From: Ignavibacteriales bacterium
GTDB lineage: Bacteria > Bacteroidota > Ignavibacteria > Ignavibacteriales > Melioribacteraceae
Direction: 5' to 3'
Length of the DNA: 64,000 nucleotides
Assembly (NCBI GenBank): GCA_026390795.1
Contig: JAPLFG010000004.1
Coordinates: 124,001 to 188,000 of the forward strand
The notes under the pieces are model-generated. The model searched no databases, was not told where the DNA came from, and was given only the letters and a program-made list of their open reading frames with translations. The position numbers and the translations under genes were made by a program. This document shows, piece after piece, positions 9,562 through 18,203 of this stretch (positions are counted from its first letter, which is position 1; every line of letters starts with the position of its first letter).

Positions 9562-11194
9562 ATATACCAAAATGTTGTTTTAATTCGTCAACCATTTCGC
9601 CAAGCGTAACATAATTATTCGCAGCTTTCACAAAAACCGGCATCAAATTTTGTCCGTCGCGCGCCGCAGCGCCAATTTCTTCTAAACTTTTTTCAACCGC
9701 TTCTTGATTTCGGCTCTGTTTCAATTCTGCTAATTGTTTTCTTTGCTGTGCTTCAACACCTGGAGAAATTTGAAGAATCGGTATATCAACCACTTCATTC
9801 TCTTCAACAAATTCGTTTATGCCGACAATTATTTTTTCTTTTCGTTCAAATTCTTTTTGATACCTGTACGCCGAATCAGCAATTTCTTTTTGAAAATATC
9901 CATGTTCAATTGCCTGTACCACACCGCCGAGCGAATCAATTTCGGAAAAAATTCTTTCTGCTTCTGCTTCCATTTTGTTTGTAAGCGATTCTACAAAGTA
10001 ACTGCCGCCGAGAGGATCTACAGTATTGGTTATTCCAGTCTCGTAAGCCAATAGCTGCTGGGTTCGTAAGGCGATCTTAACTGCTTTCTCACTTGGAAGA
10101 GCAAGAGTTTCATCCATTGAGTTTGTGTGAAGCGATTGTGTACCTCCGAGAACTGCAGCCATTGCTTGAAAGGCCGTACGTACAATATTATTTTCCGGCT
10201 GCTGAGCGGTCAATGTGCAACCAGCAGTTTGTGTATGAAAACGTAACCACCATGAACGCGGATTTTTTGCACCGTATTTTTCACGCAGTCTTTTTGCGTA
10301 AATTCTTCTTGCCGCACGGTACTTCGCTATCTCTTCAAAAAAATCTAAATGGGAATTGAAGAAGAATGAGAGTCGGGGTGCAAATGAATCGATATCCATT
10401 CCTCTTTCCAGACATGCTTCTATATATGCGAATCCGTCTGCCAATGTATAAGCCAATTCCTGAGCTGCTGTTGAACCCGCTTCGCGAATATGATAACCGC
10501 TGATTGAAACCGGGTTCCATTGAGTTACTTCAGTTGTGCAGTATTCAATCATATCTGTAATGATACGCATCGAAGGGCGAGGCGGAAAAATAAATTCCTT
10601 CTGGGCGATATATTCTTTTAGAATATCATTCTGAAGTGTGCCGCGGAGTTTATCAAAACTAACTCCTTGTTTTTGCGCAACGGCAAGATAAAATGCAAAG
10701 ATCATCGCCGCCGGAGAATTTATTGTCATAGAGGTGGATACTTTATCCAGTGGAATTCCATCAAGTAATATTTCCATATCCTTAAGCGAAGAGATCGCAA
10801 CACCGCAGATTCCAACTTCGCCTTGACTCAGCGGCGCATCGGCATCCCAACCCATTAATGTCGGCAGATCGAAAGCAACAGATAATCCCGTTTGACCATG
10901 CCCTAATAAATATTTGAACCGTTCATTAGTATCTTCCGGCGTACCAAATCCCGCAAACTGCCGCATAGTCCAGACTCTTCCTCTATAACCGGTCGGATGA
11001 ATTCCGCGTGTGAATGGATACTCGCCCGGAAAATTTATATCATCTAAAAAATTTTGTCCGGCAAGATCATCCGGTGAATAAAGCGGGTTGATCGGCTCCC
11101 CGGAAACGGTTGTATATTTCATTCCGGTCTCTTCCGCTTTCGTAAGTTTATTCTCGTATGATTTTTTTGCTTTATTATATTCTTCTGAAAACAT
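9539..11194 (-). CDS. icmA: B12-dependent acyl-CoA mutase large subunit, isobutyryl-CoA mutase-like
   Basis: Catalytic TIM-barrel subunit of a coenzyme-B12 acyl-CoA mutase, 551 residues, lacking the C-terminal cobalamin domain, so it needs a separate small subunit that is not in the window. Family marks include [27 protein letters not shown] and [13 protein letters not shown]. Automatic annotation would call it methylmalonyl-CoA mutase. However the two residues that decide substrate in characterised enzymes are Phe80 (in RQFAGF) and Gln198 (in YIAQKE), the isobutyryl-CoA mutase pair, instead of Tyr and Arg of methylmalonyl-CoA mutase. Isobutyryl-CoA/butyryl-CoA interconversion is therefore more likely. 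The gene is first in an operon with the UbiA-type and CorC genes. Confidence 0.85.
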   Translation of the reverse strand: MFSEEYNKAKKSYENKLTKAEETGMKYTTVSGEPINPLYSPDDLAGQNFLDDINFPGEYPFTRGIHPTGYRGRVWTMRQFAGFGTPEDTNERFKYLLGHGQTGLSVAFDLPTLMGWDADAPLSQGEVGICGVAISSLKDMEILLDGIPLDKVSTSMTINSPAAMIFAFYLAVAQKQGVSFDKLRGTLQNDILKEYIAQKEFIFPPRPSMRIITDMIEYCTTEVTQWNPVSISGYHIREAGSTAAQELAYTLADGFAYIEACLERGMDIDSFAPRLSFFFNSHLDFFEEIAKYRAARRIYAKRLREKYGAKNPRSWWLRFHTQTAGCTLTAQQPENNIVRTAFQAMAAVLGGTQSLHTNSMDETLALPSEKAVKIALRTQQLLAYETGITNTVDPLGGSYFVESLTNKMEAEAERIFSEIDSLGGVVQAIEHGYFQKEIADSAYRYQKEFERKEKIIVGINEFVEENEVVDIPILQISPGVEAQQRKQLAELKQSRNQEAVEKSLEEIGAAARDGQNLMPVFVKAANNYVTLGEMVDELKQHFGIYEESAVF

Positions 11195-11263
11195 TTTTTC
11201 CTCTTAACTTCCATGAATTATTTCAAATTCTAATTCTGTTTTGTTGAAAAAATACGAAACGTG

Positions 11264-13111
11264 TCAAGTTCTTCCAAATCTCTTATCGAACTCCTCTAAC
11301 GGAATTTTAATTACAATTGGTCTGCCGTGAGGACAAACATACGGCATTGAAGTAGCGAAAAGTTTATCAACAAGAATCCGCATCTCATTTTCGGTAAGTT
11401 TATCACCCGCTTTAATCGCCGCTTTGCATGAATATGATTTTGCAAGATTATCTCTTTTCTCAAGCTGACTGAGCTGTTCATTTTTTCTGTACTCATGAAG
11501 AATTTCCAAAAGCGTTTCAACTTCATGTTCAACTTTTACATCGGATGGAATACCGACAATAACCATAACATTTTTAGCCTGGAATTTTAATTCGAAACCG
11601 AGATTGGTTAGATACGGCTCCAGTTCTTTTGCAAGCTGGTAATCTGCGGGATCCAAATTTACTTTCTGCGGAAAGAGAAGATGCTGTGCAAAAGGAATGT
11701 TCGCTTCGAACGACTGCATTGCCAGTTCGTACAATATACGTTCATGCGCTACGTGAGAATCAATTATCATCAATCCGCTTTTGATCTGGGTTAAAATATA
11801 TTTGTTATGAAGCAGAACAAGGAAAGGTGTTTCCATATGCTGCATTGTACTGCTTTCATGATAAACTTCCGTAGTTTGTCTCTCATCAAACGGTGTGGTT
11901 ACTGACGAATCCGGTGCCGTGGATTTTATCTCGCGGTTCAGATCATCAAACAAACGGTCAACTTCATCTTCACTTAATATGTAAGGTTTACGTTCTTGAT
12001 TATTTGTCTGCGGTGAAAACGGTCTGTCTGAAAAATCATTGCGGTTCGTTTGAGTTGAATTCTGAAAACGTAACGATTCCCTTTCTGCCGGAGTACCGTT
12101 GAAAGTTATGCTCGGTACAAGGTCAAAACTTCCGATTGTTTTTTTAATCACGGCTTGAACGAAAGAATAGATCTCCTTCTCGTCATCGAATTTCACTTCC
12201 AACTTTGAAGGATGAACATTCACATCAACTTTCTTCTGGTCAATCGTCATAAAGAGAACAAAAAAAGGATAATCCCCTTTTTCCAAAACATTTTCAAAAG
12301 CAGTAAAGACGGCGTGATTAACAATTTTACTCTGCACATATCTCTTATTCAAGAAAAAGTATTGCTCCCCTTTGCTGCGCCTCAAATAAGCCGGCTTGGT
12401 TACAAAGCCGCTCAGTGATATATAATCTGTTATCTCTTTCACTTCAATAGTCGCGTCAAGTATATTCTCCGCAAAGACCAATTTCAAACGTTCATGAATT
12501 GTAGATTTTGGAAAATCGAACACAACATCGTCGTCGTTATAAAATTTGAATCCAATTTCCGGGTGGCTCAAAGAAATTTTCTTAAATGTTTCGATTATGT
12601 GCTTTAGTTCTGTTTGATTGCTTTTCAGAAAATTGCGGCGCGCAGGTACATTATAAAAAAGATTCTTTACAGAAATTGAGGTTCCTTTTGAGAACGAACC
12701 TTTTTCTTTTGTGATGACAGAATTATCGTCAACTTTTATAAATGTTCCGAGTTCCTGGTCTCTCCGTTCGGTTTTTAATTCAAAAATACTGACTGCCGCA
12801 ATTGAAGCAAGAGCTTCACCTCGGAAGCCGAATGTACCGATCGCTTCAAGATCATCAAGTGTTTCTATCTTGCTGGTTGCATGCCGCTGAATTGATAATT
12901 CAGCATCATCTTCATTCATCCCTTCGCCGTCATCTGCAACTTGAATCAAGACTTTACCCGCGCCTTTTATCATCACATCAATATTATGAGCACCGGCGTC
13001 AATCGCGTTCTCCACCAATTCTTTTACAACCGATTCCGGACGGTTTACAACTTCTCCGGCAGCAATTTTATTTGCCAGATTCTCCGGTAGTATTTTGATT
13101 TTTTTATTCAA
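11264..13111 (-). CDS. mutL: DNA mismatch repair protein MutL
   Basis: 615 residues. The N-terminal GHKL ATPase is clear (ELVENAIDAGA, VADDGEGM, GFRGEALASI). After a Pro/Asn/Thr-rich linker (about 335-420) comes a C-terminal dimerisation/endonuclease domain with SCKAAIKAGDKL and CPHGRP, the marks of a MutL with nicking activity. The metal motif DQHAxxExxxxE appears as DSHVAHERILYE, so Gln and Ala are replaced while the acidic residues are kept. The organism therefore likely uses methyl-independent mismatch repair. Confidence 0.95.
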   Translation of the reverse strand: MNKKIKILPENLANKIAAGEVVNRPESVVKELVENAIDAGAHNIDVMIKGAGKVLIQVADDGEGMNEDDAELSIQRHATSKIETLDDLEAIGTFGFRGEALASIAAVSIFELKTERRDQELGTFIKVDDNSVITKEKGSFSKGTSISVKNLFYNVPARRNFLKSNQTELKHIIETFKKISLSHPEIGFKFYNDDDVVFDFPKSTIHERLKLVFAENILDATIEVKEITDYISLSGFVTKPAYLRRSKGEQYFFLNKRYVQSKIVNHAVFTAFENVLEKGDYPFFVLFMTIDQKKVDVNVHPSKLEVKFDDEKEIYSFVQAVIKKTIGSFDLVPSITFNGTPAERESLRFQNSTQTNRNDFSDRPFSPQTNNQERKPYILSEDEVDRLFDDLNREIKSTAPDSSVTTPFDERQTTEVYHESSTMQHMETPFLVLLHNKYILTQIKSGLMIIDSHVAHERILYELAMQSFEANIPFAQHLLFPQKVNLDPADYQLAKELEPYLTNLGFELKFQAKNVMVIVGIPSDVKVEHEVETLLEILHEYRKNEQLSQLEKRDNLAKSYSCKAAIKAGDKLTENEMRILVDKLFATSMPYVCPHGRPIVIKIPLEEFDKRFGRT

Positions 13112-13149
13112 TTAATCCCTAACTCTATAATTCAATTTATGAATGATTC

Positions 13150-13256
13150 CTTTAAAAATCTTTGTGACTTAGTGTCTTTGTGGCTGAACTGTTACTCTAC
13201 TCTAAGTATTCAGGCTACTTTTGCCACCAAGTCTTGCAGACACAAGGAAAACGAAA
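13150..13256. repeat. Intergenic dispersed-repeat-like sequence
   Basis: The mutL-folA gap contains CTTTGTGACTTAGTGTCTTT and, about 60 bp further, a roughly inverted relative (GCCACCAAGTCTTGCAGACAC). Such CTTTGTG..TTTGTGGC strings are common dispersed intergenic repeats in this bacterial group; only a genome-wide count could confirm it. No open reading frame is present. Confidence 0.4.
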
Positions 13257-13258
13257 TC

Positions 13259-13735
13259 TCACTTCCTAATATAATGATGAACAATGAAATCGGCGTATAA
13301 TTCATTTGATTCCAGTATCCATTTGGTTCCGTCCACCTCGGGAAAGTAAACATCTCCTTCAGTCTCAAAATTCATTTCGGAAATCATCATCTCGTCGGCA
13401 TCATTAATGGCTTGTTTGAAAATTTCCCCACCGCCGATGATGAAAACCTTTTCATAAACGCTTGTTTTGCAGAAATCCAATGCGTGCTGAAGTGAATAAA
13501 AAATTACCGCTTCACGGAATGAAGTTTGAAATTCCGTATTCCCGGTTACGATTAGATTGAGTCTTCCTTCGAGTGGTTTGCCGATTGCTTCCCATGTTTT
13601 TCTTCCCATAATAACCGGAAAGCCGATTGTGTTTTTTCTGAAATGCTGAAGTTCTTCTTTAGAGTGCCATGGAACTTTACCCGCTTTACCAATGACATTG
13701 TTTTTGGAGACCGCCGCGATTATTATTTTTTTCAA
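13259..13735 (-). CDS. folA: Dihydrofolate reductase
   Basis: 158-residue NADPH-dependent DHFR. It shows IIAAVSKNNVIG, VPWHSKEELQHF (the acidic catalytic residue as Glu), PVIMGRKTWEAIG and FIIGGGEIF. The sequence resembles chromosomal FolA, not the RibD-type DHFR homologues found in the cassette array downstream. Its start overlaps the PEGA lipoprotein stop by 4 bp. A thyX gene is in the same window; ThyX regenerates tetrahydrofolate directly, so DHFR is less essential here than in ThyA organisms. Confidence 0.95.
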   Translation of the reverse strand: MKKIIIAAVSKNNVIGKAGKVPWHSKEELQHFRKNTIGFPVIMGRKTWEAIGKPLEGRLNLIVTGNTEFQTSFREAVIFYSLQHALDFCKTSVYEKVFIIGGGEIFKQAINDADEMMISEMNFETEGDVYFPEVDGTKWILESNELYADFIVHHYIRK

Positions 13736-14037
13736 TAAGTATCCATAAAATTAACAATAACAAATCTCTTCTCTCCGGGACGGACATTCACAACAACCGA
13801 CTCATCCAAGTATCCGCTTAATCTGAACTTTAATGTATAACTGCCGGGAAGGATGCTTGTTAAACTGTCGGGCGTAGTTTTTCCGGTTTTATTATTCTCG
13901 AAATAAATATCTGCTCCGCCGGGAAACGAACTTAAATATATTGTACCGCTCCTTACATCGTCCGTGTACTCAACAATATTTTCCCTACAGCTTAAAACTG
14001 CAACCGACATTATCAAAAGTAGAAAGAACTTTTTCAT
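13732..14037 (-). CDS. Small PEGA-domain lipoprotein
   Basis: 101 residues with a lipoprotein signal (lipobox VAVLSC, Cys about 17) followed by a single PEGA domain (GTIYLSSFPGGADIYFENNKTGKTTPDSL... LPGSYTLKFRLSGY). PEGA domains are surface-associated beta folds. It is translationally coupled to folA by a 4-bp overlap, although a functional link is unlikely. Confidence 0.85.
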   Translation of the reverse strand: MKKFFLLLIMSVAVLSCRENIVEYTDDVRSGTIYLSSFPGGADIYFENNKTGKTTPDSLTSILPGSYTLKFRLSGYLDESVVVNVRPGEKRFVIVNFMDTY

Positions 14038-14365
14038 ACAACTTTCTCCACCAATCTTTTGGCGGAAATATTAATCCGTTAACCGAGAACTACAATCCAA
14101 ATTTTTATCGCCGGTGCTAAGATAAAGAAAAATTAGAAAAGATTGGCGGGACTTGTTTTTAAGACTTATTGCGTGGAGCTGTGGAATACTTCGCTCCGGC
14201 CGTAAGTCCAATACTTTTTCGACGGCTTAAAAACGTTTTCATGTCAATCCATGATGATGAGATTAATTTTTGCTCTGTAATAGTATTACGCCTGTTTCTA
14301 AAAGATCATCGTCAAGAATTCGTTCACGGATGAAGTATAATCAACAATGGAGCTTCATAATATTT
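14038..14365. other. 328-bp intergenic region, nothing recognised
   Basis: No open reading frame, RNA or strong hairpin was found. It separates the core genes from the accessory array and would be the expected left boundary of that array. Confidence 0.5.
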
Positions 14366-14917
14366 TTAACTAACATGGATAACAAAGCTGCATCTTTCTC
14401 CTCCGTATAGAACCGATTCTTCAATCTTCGATTCAACCTGTTTACCGAGGATTATACCGTAAACTTCTTTCTGATATCCGAGCGAGCATTTGCAAAACTC
14501 TTTATTCATTAATGATTTATCCACAAAAGGACATCCGCAAGTACCGGTCTTTTTTCCGACAAGATGAATTGTGTTCTCTTCCTTATTATAATCAGCGCTT
14601 TCAATCCAGCGCGCTTTTATATCCGCAAAGAATCCTTCAATGTTATCCTTGTACTTCAAATAAAATTCTTTGTTCTCTTTGGCGCACTCGCGTCCTAATT
14701 CCTCAATAATTTTGTCACGCTCTTCCCCGGAAACTTTTGAATTTACTATATCCATTAATTTGGCAAAGCGTCTCTGCATGAATCCGATTCTTCCGTCTTC
14801 CTTTTGTTCGTCACCGCCGGAATTAGAAAACGCTTTTGCAGAAGTTAATACCGGCATTCCGATACAAGAACAAATACCTAATAGGCAAGCTGAATGAATA
14901 AAGTCTTTCCTTTCCAT
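14366..14917 (-). CDS. Exported Cys-rich protein of unknown function (DUF6144/V4R-like)
   Basis: 183 residues. It has an N-terminal hydrophobic export signal (about residues 8-28, with Cys at LLGICSC) followed by a helical region. The C-terminal part carries a cysteine pattern CGCPF..CKCSLGYQKEVYG..GGERCSFVIHV, which resembles a zinc-binding V4R-like fold or the DUF6144/ATC-hydrolase group. It may bind metal; no enzymatic role can be read off. It is the leftmost gene of the minus-strand accessory block. Confidence 0.7.
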   Translation of the reverse strand: MERKDFIHSACLLGICSCIGMPVLTSAKAFSNSGGDEQKEDGRIGFMQRRFAKLMDIVNSKVSGEERDKIIEELGRECAKENKEFYLKYKDNIEGFFADIKARWIESADYNKEENTIHLVGKKTGTCGCPFVDKSLMNKEFCKCSLGYQKEVYGIILGKQVESKIEESVLYGGERCSFVIHVS

Positions 14918-14958
14918 TTTTCAATCTCCGTTTTGAAAATGTTTGATTTTTCTATCTT

Positions 14959-15243
14959 TCATTTTATCATTCCCAGAATTAAAATCATTATTATTATAGC
15001 AATAAATATTATTGAACTCGGGCGAGCAAAATTCAAGGTCCAACCTAGCCATGGAATTCTTTTAGGTACTATTATTCTCTGATCATCCGGATTGTAATAG
15101 AATATACCCCAGATTCTATAATCATTATTTATTATAATTCTATTTTTTTGTTTTCTTAAGTAAACAAATTGAACTATCTCAAAAATGATGTGCAAACTTG
15201 CCAGAATTACTATGAAAATTAAAATAATATTATCTATTCTCAT
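14959..15243 (-). CDS. DUF5808-domain small membrane protein
   Basis: 94 residues with a transmembrane helix at each end. Between them lies the DUF5808 motif WGIFYYNPDDQRIIVPKR followed by GWTLNFARP, a good match to the family consensus. Function unknown. It is 21 bp from the next membrane-protein gene, so both may belong to one cassette. Confidence 0.8.
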   Translation of the reverse strand: MRIDNIILIFIVILASLHIIFEIVQFVYLRKQKNRIIINNDYRIWGIFYYNPDDQRIIVPKRIPWLGWTLNFARPSSIIFIAIIIMILILGMIK

Positions 15244-15264
15244 TTAATTACTTTTAATATTCTC

Positions 15265-15576
15265 TTAGTGCCCGCTAAACGGTGTACCGAAAATGCCAAC
15301 AGCAAGTTCTGCCCAAATGAGGAGAAGTGCTGCCAGAAGAACTACACAGATGGCGATTCGGTACTTAATTTTATTTATCTTCCTTATAACAAATTCACAC
15401 ATCAGACCAGTACCGAGTAGTAGGATAGCAGCAACAACAAAATCGAGTACTGTCCAGCTTACCTCATCTGTGAACTGCATTGCTATTAGTGGTATAAATA
15501 GTAGAAGCACTACAGCTAGCACAATTACGATAAGTCTTTTGTTCTGCTTAATCATATATTTTTTGTTTTGATTCAT
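15265..15576 (-). CDS. Small four-helix membrane protein, function unknown
   Basis: About 103 residues from ATG at 15576, with a basic N-terminus (NQNKKYMIKQNKR) and three or four hydrophobic helices. No family recognised. The open frame runs on to 15627, but that first ATG lies inside the attC-like site at 15616, so a start at 15576 (with GGAAG just upstream) or 15591 is more likely. It is the first gene after that site, in cassette orientation. Confidence 0.6.
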   Translation of the reverse strand: MNQNKKYMIKQNKRLIVIVLAVVLLLFIPLIAMQFTDEVSWTVLDFVVAAILLLGTGLMCEFVIRKINKIKYRIAICVVLLAALLLIWAELAVGIFGTPFSGH

Positions 15577-15615
15577 TTTACTTCCATTCATAATTCTATA
15601 TTTTATTTTAACTAA

Positions 15616-15780
15616 GCATAACGGCATGCAACTAAAGTCGGAGATCCCGATGTATTTTATCGAGGTCGAAGATCCCGATGTATTTCATCGGGAACGGAGA
15701 TCCCGCACTCATTGCGGGGCGCCGCCCAAAATTTATCCGGCGCAGACGGAGAAGCGTCCGGACTGACACGCGGGTTAGAT
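15616..15780 (-). repeat. Integron attC-like site A
   Basis: Imperfect long hairpin between two minus-strand genes. One end reads GCATAACGGCATGCAACTAAAGTC, split as core GCATAAC (15616-15622) and arm; the other ends GACACGCGGGTTAGAT with core GTTAGAT (15774-15780). The arms pair imperfectly (TAAC-CCGCGTGTC against TAAC-GGCATGCAAC). The interior holds repeated GATCCCGATGTATTT units. The arm GCAACTAAAG is shared with sites B and D. Confidence 0.65.
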
Positions 15781-15802
15781 TCCACGCCCGTGAAGCTGAA
15801 CT

Positions 15803-16450
15803 CTATTTGCGTTTAACCAACCGGACATGTGCTGCTGCCTCGGAAGCTATAAACTCTGTATATTCATATTTTTTGGCCACTTCGTCAGTTCCGTCAAAAA
15901 GCCGTTCGCCGGCTCCAAGCAACTTGGGCGTTATGACGAGGTGTAATTCGTCAATGAGTCCGGCTCGCAAATATTGCCTCACGGCGGTTGCACCACCGCC
16001 AATCCGCACATCTTTTCCATTTGCAGCATCAAATGCTTTCTCTAATGCAATCTCAATTCCCTCTGTTACAAAATGGAAGATTGTTCCGCCTTCCATTGGA
16101 ATTGATTGTCTCGGATATTTCGTGAGCACGAATACAGGATGGTGATACGGTGGATTGGGTCCCCACCATCCTTTCCAATCGTCATTAAGCCATGGCCCTC
16201 GAATTGGACCAAACATATTGCGCCCCATTATGGTCGCACCCACCCCTTCATCTGCTTTGGCAGCAAAAGTATCATCGATGCCGGTGGTTCCGCCTTCGTT
16301 ACCGAACATTGTTCTAAATGTCCGGGTTGCAAGTGCCCAATCCATAATAACCCGGCCTCCTTCACCAAAGGGATTCTCACGACTTTGATTAGGGGCCGAA
16401 GTAAATCCGTCCAAAGACATCGTGAAAGCCCGGACAACAAGTTTAGCCAT
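15803..16450 (-). CDS. RibD C-terminal / dihydrofolate reductase-family protein
   Basis: 215-residue reductase-fold protein of the YwjB/YyaP type (not a classical DHFR). Marks: MSLDGFTSAP at the N-terminus, TIMGRNMFGP, VRIGGGATAVRQYL and LIDELHLVITPKLLGAGERLF. Substrate unknown; relatives are often NADPH reductases of heterocycles. A perfect AAGGAGG ribosome-binding site precedes ATG 16450. It lies alone between attC-like sites A and B, and its base composition is visibly richer in G+C than the surrounding core genes, consistent with acquisition by transfer. Confidence 0.88.
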   Translation of the reverse strand: MAKLVVRAFTMSLDGFTSAPNQSRENPFGEGGRVIMDWALATRTFRTMFGNEGGTTGIDDTFAAKADEGVGATIMGRNMFGPIRGPWLNDDWKGWWGPNPPYHHPVFVLTKYPRQSIPMEGGTIFHFVTEGIEIALEKAFDAANGKDVRIGGGATAVRQYLRAGLIDELHLVITPKLLGAGERLFDGTDEVAKKYEYTEFIASEAAAHVRLVKRK

Positions 16451-16482
16451 GGTTTCCTCCTTTCTAAAATATTCTTGTGTGC

Positions 16483-16842
16483 GACTAATGGCGTTGCAAC
16501 TAAAGTCTTAGATCCCGTGTTCTTTGCAGGGCTCCGCCCATAACCACAATGACGCTTTTGGCAACTACCTTTTTTGTTTTATAAACCTGTCCCGCGTTCT
16601 TTGCGGGATCAACTTCTTTACTGCAAATCAATTTTGAACAACAAACTTATTCTGTTCAGGACGTGAGATAATAACGATTATTTTCACACCATTAATTTAT
16701 TATACAAATAATTTTTAATATAGATAATGTTTGTTTTTCTATCTCACGTCCAAATACTAAACTCAATAACCTCATCAAACGACTGCGTCAAAGAGAGTTT
16801 ACCCCGCTCTGCGGGGCGGTCGCTTTGAGTTGCTGGTTAGGC
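16483..16842 (-). repeat. Integron attC-like site B (interrupted by a MITE-like insert)
   Basis: Starts with GACTAATGGCGTTGCAACTAAAG and ends CGCTTTGAGTTGCTGGTTAGGC (core GTTAGGC 16836-16842). The arms GTTGCAACTAAAG and CTTTGAGTTGC are complementary apart from extra bases, as in attC. An inner hairpin CCCCGCTCTGCGGGG is present near 16802. It is a close relative of site D over about 200 bp but contains a 93-bp insertion (16659-16751) that D lacks. Its GTTAGGCAGTGG end is exactly complementary to the far end of the VOC cassette. Confidence 0.75.
16659..16751. mobile_element. 93-bp MITE-like element with 12-bp perfect terminal inverted repeats
   Basis: The ends are GGACGTGAGATA (16659-16670) and TATCTCACGTCC (16740-16751), a perfect 12-bp inverted repeat around an AT-rich core with no reading frame. 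The homologous attC-like site D has no counterpart sequence, so it is an insertion. A target-site duplication is not obvious. Confidence 0.65.
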
Positions 16843-16873
16843 AGTGGTGCAAGGTTCAAAACAATTGACCTCA

Positions 16874-17248
16874 TTAAGTTTTTGTTTTTTCAATCCATTG
16901 ACCGATCGTTATCCTATGGCCCTCTGGTGATGCAACGGAAAATTCACGCATTTCCCAAGGCTTTGTATCGATTGGGGAGAGAATCTTAATCCCTTTTCCT
17001 TTTAGATCTTCATAATAACTATCCACATTGTCAACGCACAGATAGCCAAAATAGCTATGATCACCAAGCTTGCTCGGAGGCAAGGCATCAAGACACTTTC
17101 CAAGCATTACCATACAATTATCTCGTTCAAGGAATATCCATCCTCCGGGCTCTGATACTATCTGAAAGCCAAGTTTCTCAAAAAATGTTGATGACACTCG
17201 AAGATCATGAACAGCGAGTACGTAATGATTCTGAAGTATCTTTGTCAT
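16874..17248 (-). CDS. VOC-family (glyoxalase/bleomycin-resistance-like) protein
   Basis: 124-residue vicinal-oxygen-chelate domain made of two beta-alpha-beta modules: HYVLAVHDLRVSSTFFEKLGFQIV, then YLCVDNVDSYYEDLKGKGI and FSVASPEGHRITIGQW. Metal ligands are plausible at His8 and the C-terminal Glu, but the activity (dioxygenase, lyase or drug binding) cannot be told. Single-gene cassette: the 12 bp before and after the unit, GTTAGGCAGTGG and CCACTGCCTAAC, are perfectly inverted, which is the cassette-end relationship of integrons. Confidence 0.88.
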   Translation of the reverse strand: MTKILQNHYVLAVHDLRVSSTFFEKLGFQIVSEPGGWIFLERDNCMVMLGKCLDALPPSKLGDHSYFGYLCVDNVDSYYEDLKGKGIKILSPIDTKPWEMREFSVASPEGHRITIGQWIEKTKT

Positions 17249-17286
17249 AAGTTCTTTCCTTTCATGATAACTGTATTTCCGCCACT

Positions 17287-17463
17287 GCCTAACTATTACT
17301 TATACTGAACGGGTTATTTATAAACGAAACGTAGAACAACGCTCAGCTCCTTATTTATCATCCGTAAAGTTTTCAATCTTCGGTTCTATAACAATTATAT
17401 ACAAGGTTAAAATTATTTGCAAGGTTTGTTTTTATCGAAGTGAACTGCTTTCTATGGTTAAAG
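17287..17463 (-). repeat. Second-type attC-like repeat, copy 1
   Basis: Begins with core GCCTAAC (17287-17293) and TATTACTTATACTGAAC, and ends with GTGAACTGCTTTCTATGGTTAAAG. The two ends are weakly complementary (TAACTAT...GAAC against TAACCAT...TTCAC). The same start and end occur at 20549-20738 and 21369-21463. It therefore behaves like a cassette-boundary site, but the sequence is unrelated to sites A, B and D, and a promoter lies inside it. Confidence 0.5.
17394..17422 (-). promoter_or_regulatory. Sigma70-like promoter ahead of the VOC cassette
   Basis: On the minus strand TTGCAA (17417-17422) and a perfect TATAAT (17394-17399) are separated by 17 bp, pointing at the VOC gene about 145 bp downstream. 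It lies inside the cassette-boundary repeat, so it could drive this cassette and those beyond it. Confidence 0.5.
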
Positions 17464-17474
17464 ATTACGTTTAA

Positions 17475-18032
17475 TCACGTCTGCTTTTTGTATTGAAGAG
17501 CAACGACGCCGGATCGAAAGGTTTTCGCACCGGCAAAATCCAGCCGAAGTCTCTCCTGGAGCTTCACGGTTTCGAATAACCGCGGTCCCTTTCCTGCGAT
17601 CACCGGGTGTACCACAAAATGATACTCGTCGATCAAACCGCGTTCCGAAAGCTGGGACGCAATGCTCAAACTCCCCACACAGATGTCTTTTCCATGCTGT
17701 TGCTTCAGCGCGAGCACTTCTTCCGCAACGTTTGCTCGTACGATTCTCGTTTTATTTCCTTCAACGTGTTTCAATGTCGTTGTGAATACGACAATGTCGA
17801 GTGAGTCGAACACGCGGGCGAACTCATTAATTGCTTCTGTCTCCGATTGCTTCTTGGCGACATCCGGCCAATAAGGAACCATTAGTTGGTACGTGATCCG
17901 GCCGAATAGCAGGAGGTTCGCATTGCGAAGCACCTCCGTGAAGTACTTGTGCAGCTCTTCATCTACAATCCCGTCCGTGTGACTGCAGTATCCGTCTGCA
18001 GTGATATTGATTGCGAAAACAACCTTTCTCAT
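17475..18032 (-). CDS. RibD C-terminal / dihydrofolate reductase-family protein
   Basis: 185-residue YyaP-type reductase-fold protein. Marks: [50 protein letters not shown] and [22 protein letters not shown]. It is a different subgroup from the 15803-16450 paralogue. G+C content is visibly higher than that of the core genes on both sides. AAAGG lies about 8 bp before ATG 18032. It sits between the weaker site E and the second-type repeat, as a single-gene cassette. Confidence 0.88.
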   Translation of the reverse strand: MRKVVFAINITADGYCSHTDGIVDEELHKYFTEVLRNANLLLFGRITYQLMVPYWPDVAKKQSETEAINEFARVFDSLDIVVFTTTLKHVEGNKTRIVRANVAEEVLALKQQHGKDICVGSLSIASQLSERGLIDEYHFVVHPVIAGKGPRLFETVKLQERLRLDFAGAKTFRSGVVALQYKKQT

Positions 18033-18082
18033 AGACTACCTTTCAAAACGAAAAATCTATTTTGAGCGTTCAAACACCGTTG

Positions 18083-18198
18083 CACTAACCTGCTTATCCG
18101 GCAAATGCCGGGCTCTTCGTTTTGCCTGCCCCGCAGTTTCGCGTTCTTTGCGTCCCGATGCATTCTATCGGGATATTGCGGTGAGGGGCGCGTTATTT
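18083..18198 (-). repeat. Weak attC-like site E
   Basis: Starts CACTAAC (18083-18089) and ends GCGCGTTATTT (core 18192-18198). Arms TAACCTGCTTATCCGGCAA and TAACGCGCCCCTCACCGCAA (one strand reversed) pair only in part. Inner palindromes CCGGCAAATGCCGG and CCCGATGCATTCTATCGGG are clear. It lies exactly where a cassette boundary is expected, which is the main support. Confidence 0.45.
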
Positions 18199-18203
18199 TG
18201 TTA

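Noticed and set aside
9539-11194. Plain methylmalonyl-CoA mutase call
   Set aside because: Both substrate-deciding residues (Phe80, Gln198) fit isobutyryl-CoA mutase.
15678-16145. 155-residue plus-strand frame
   Set aside because: Antisense to the RibD-type gene and spanning an attC-like site; no homology signal.
17287-17463. Second-type repeat as an attI site
   Set aside because: It occurs three times and no integrase gene is adjacent; attI should be single and beside intI.
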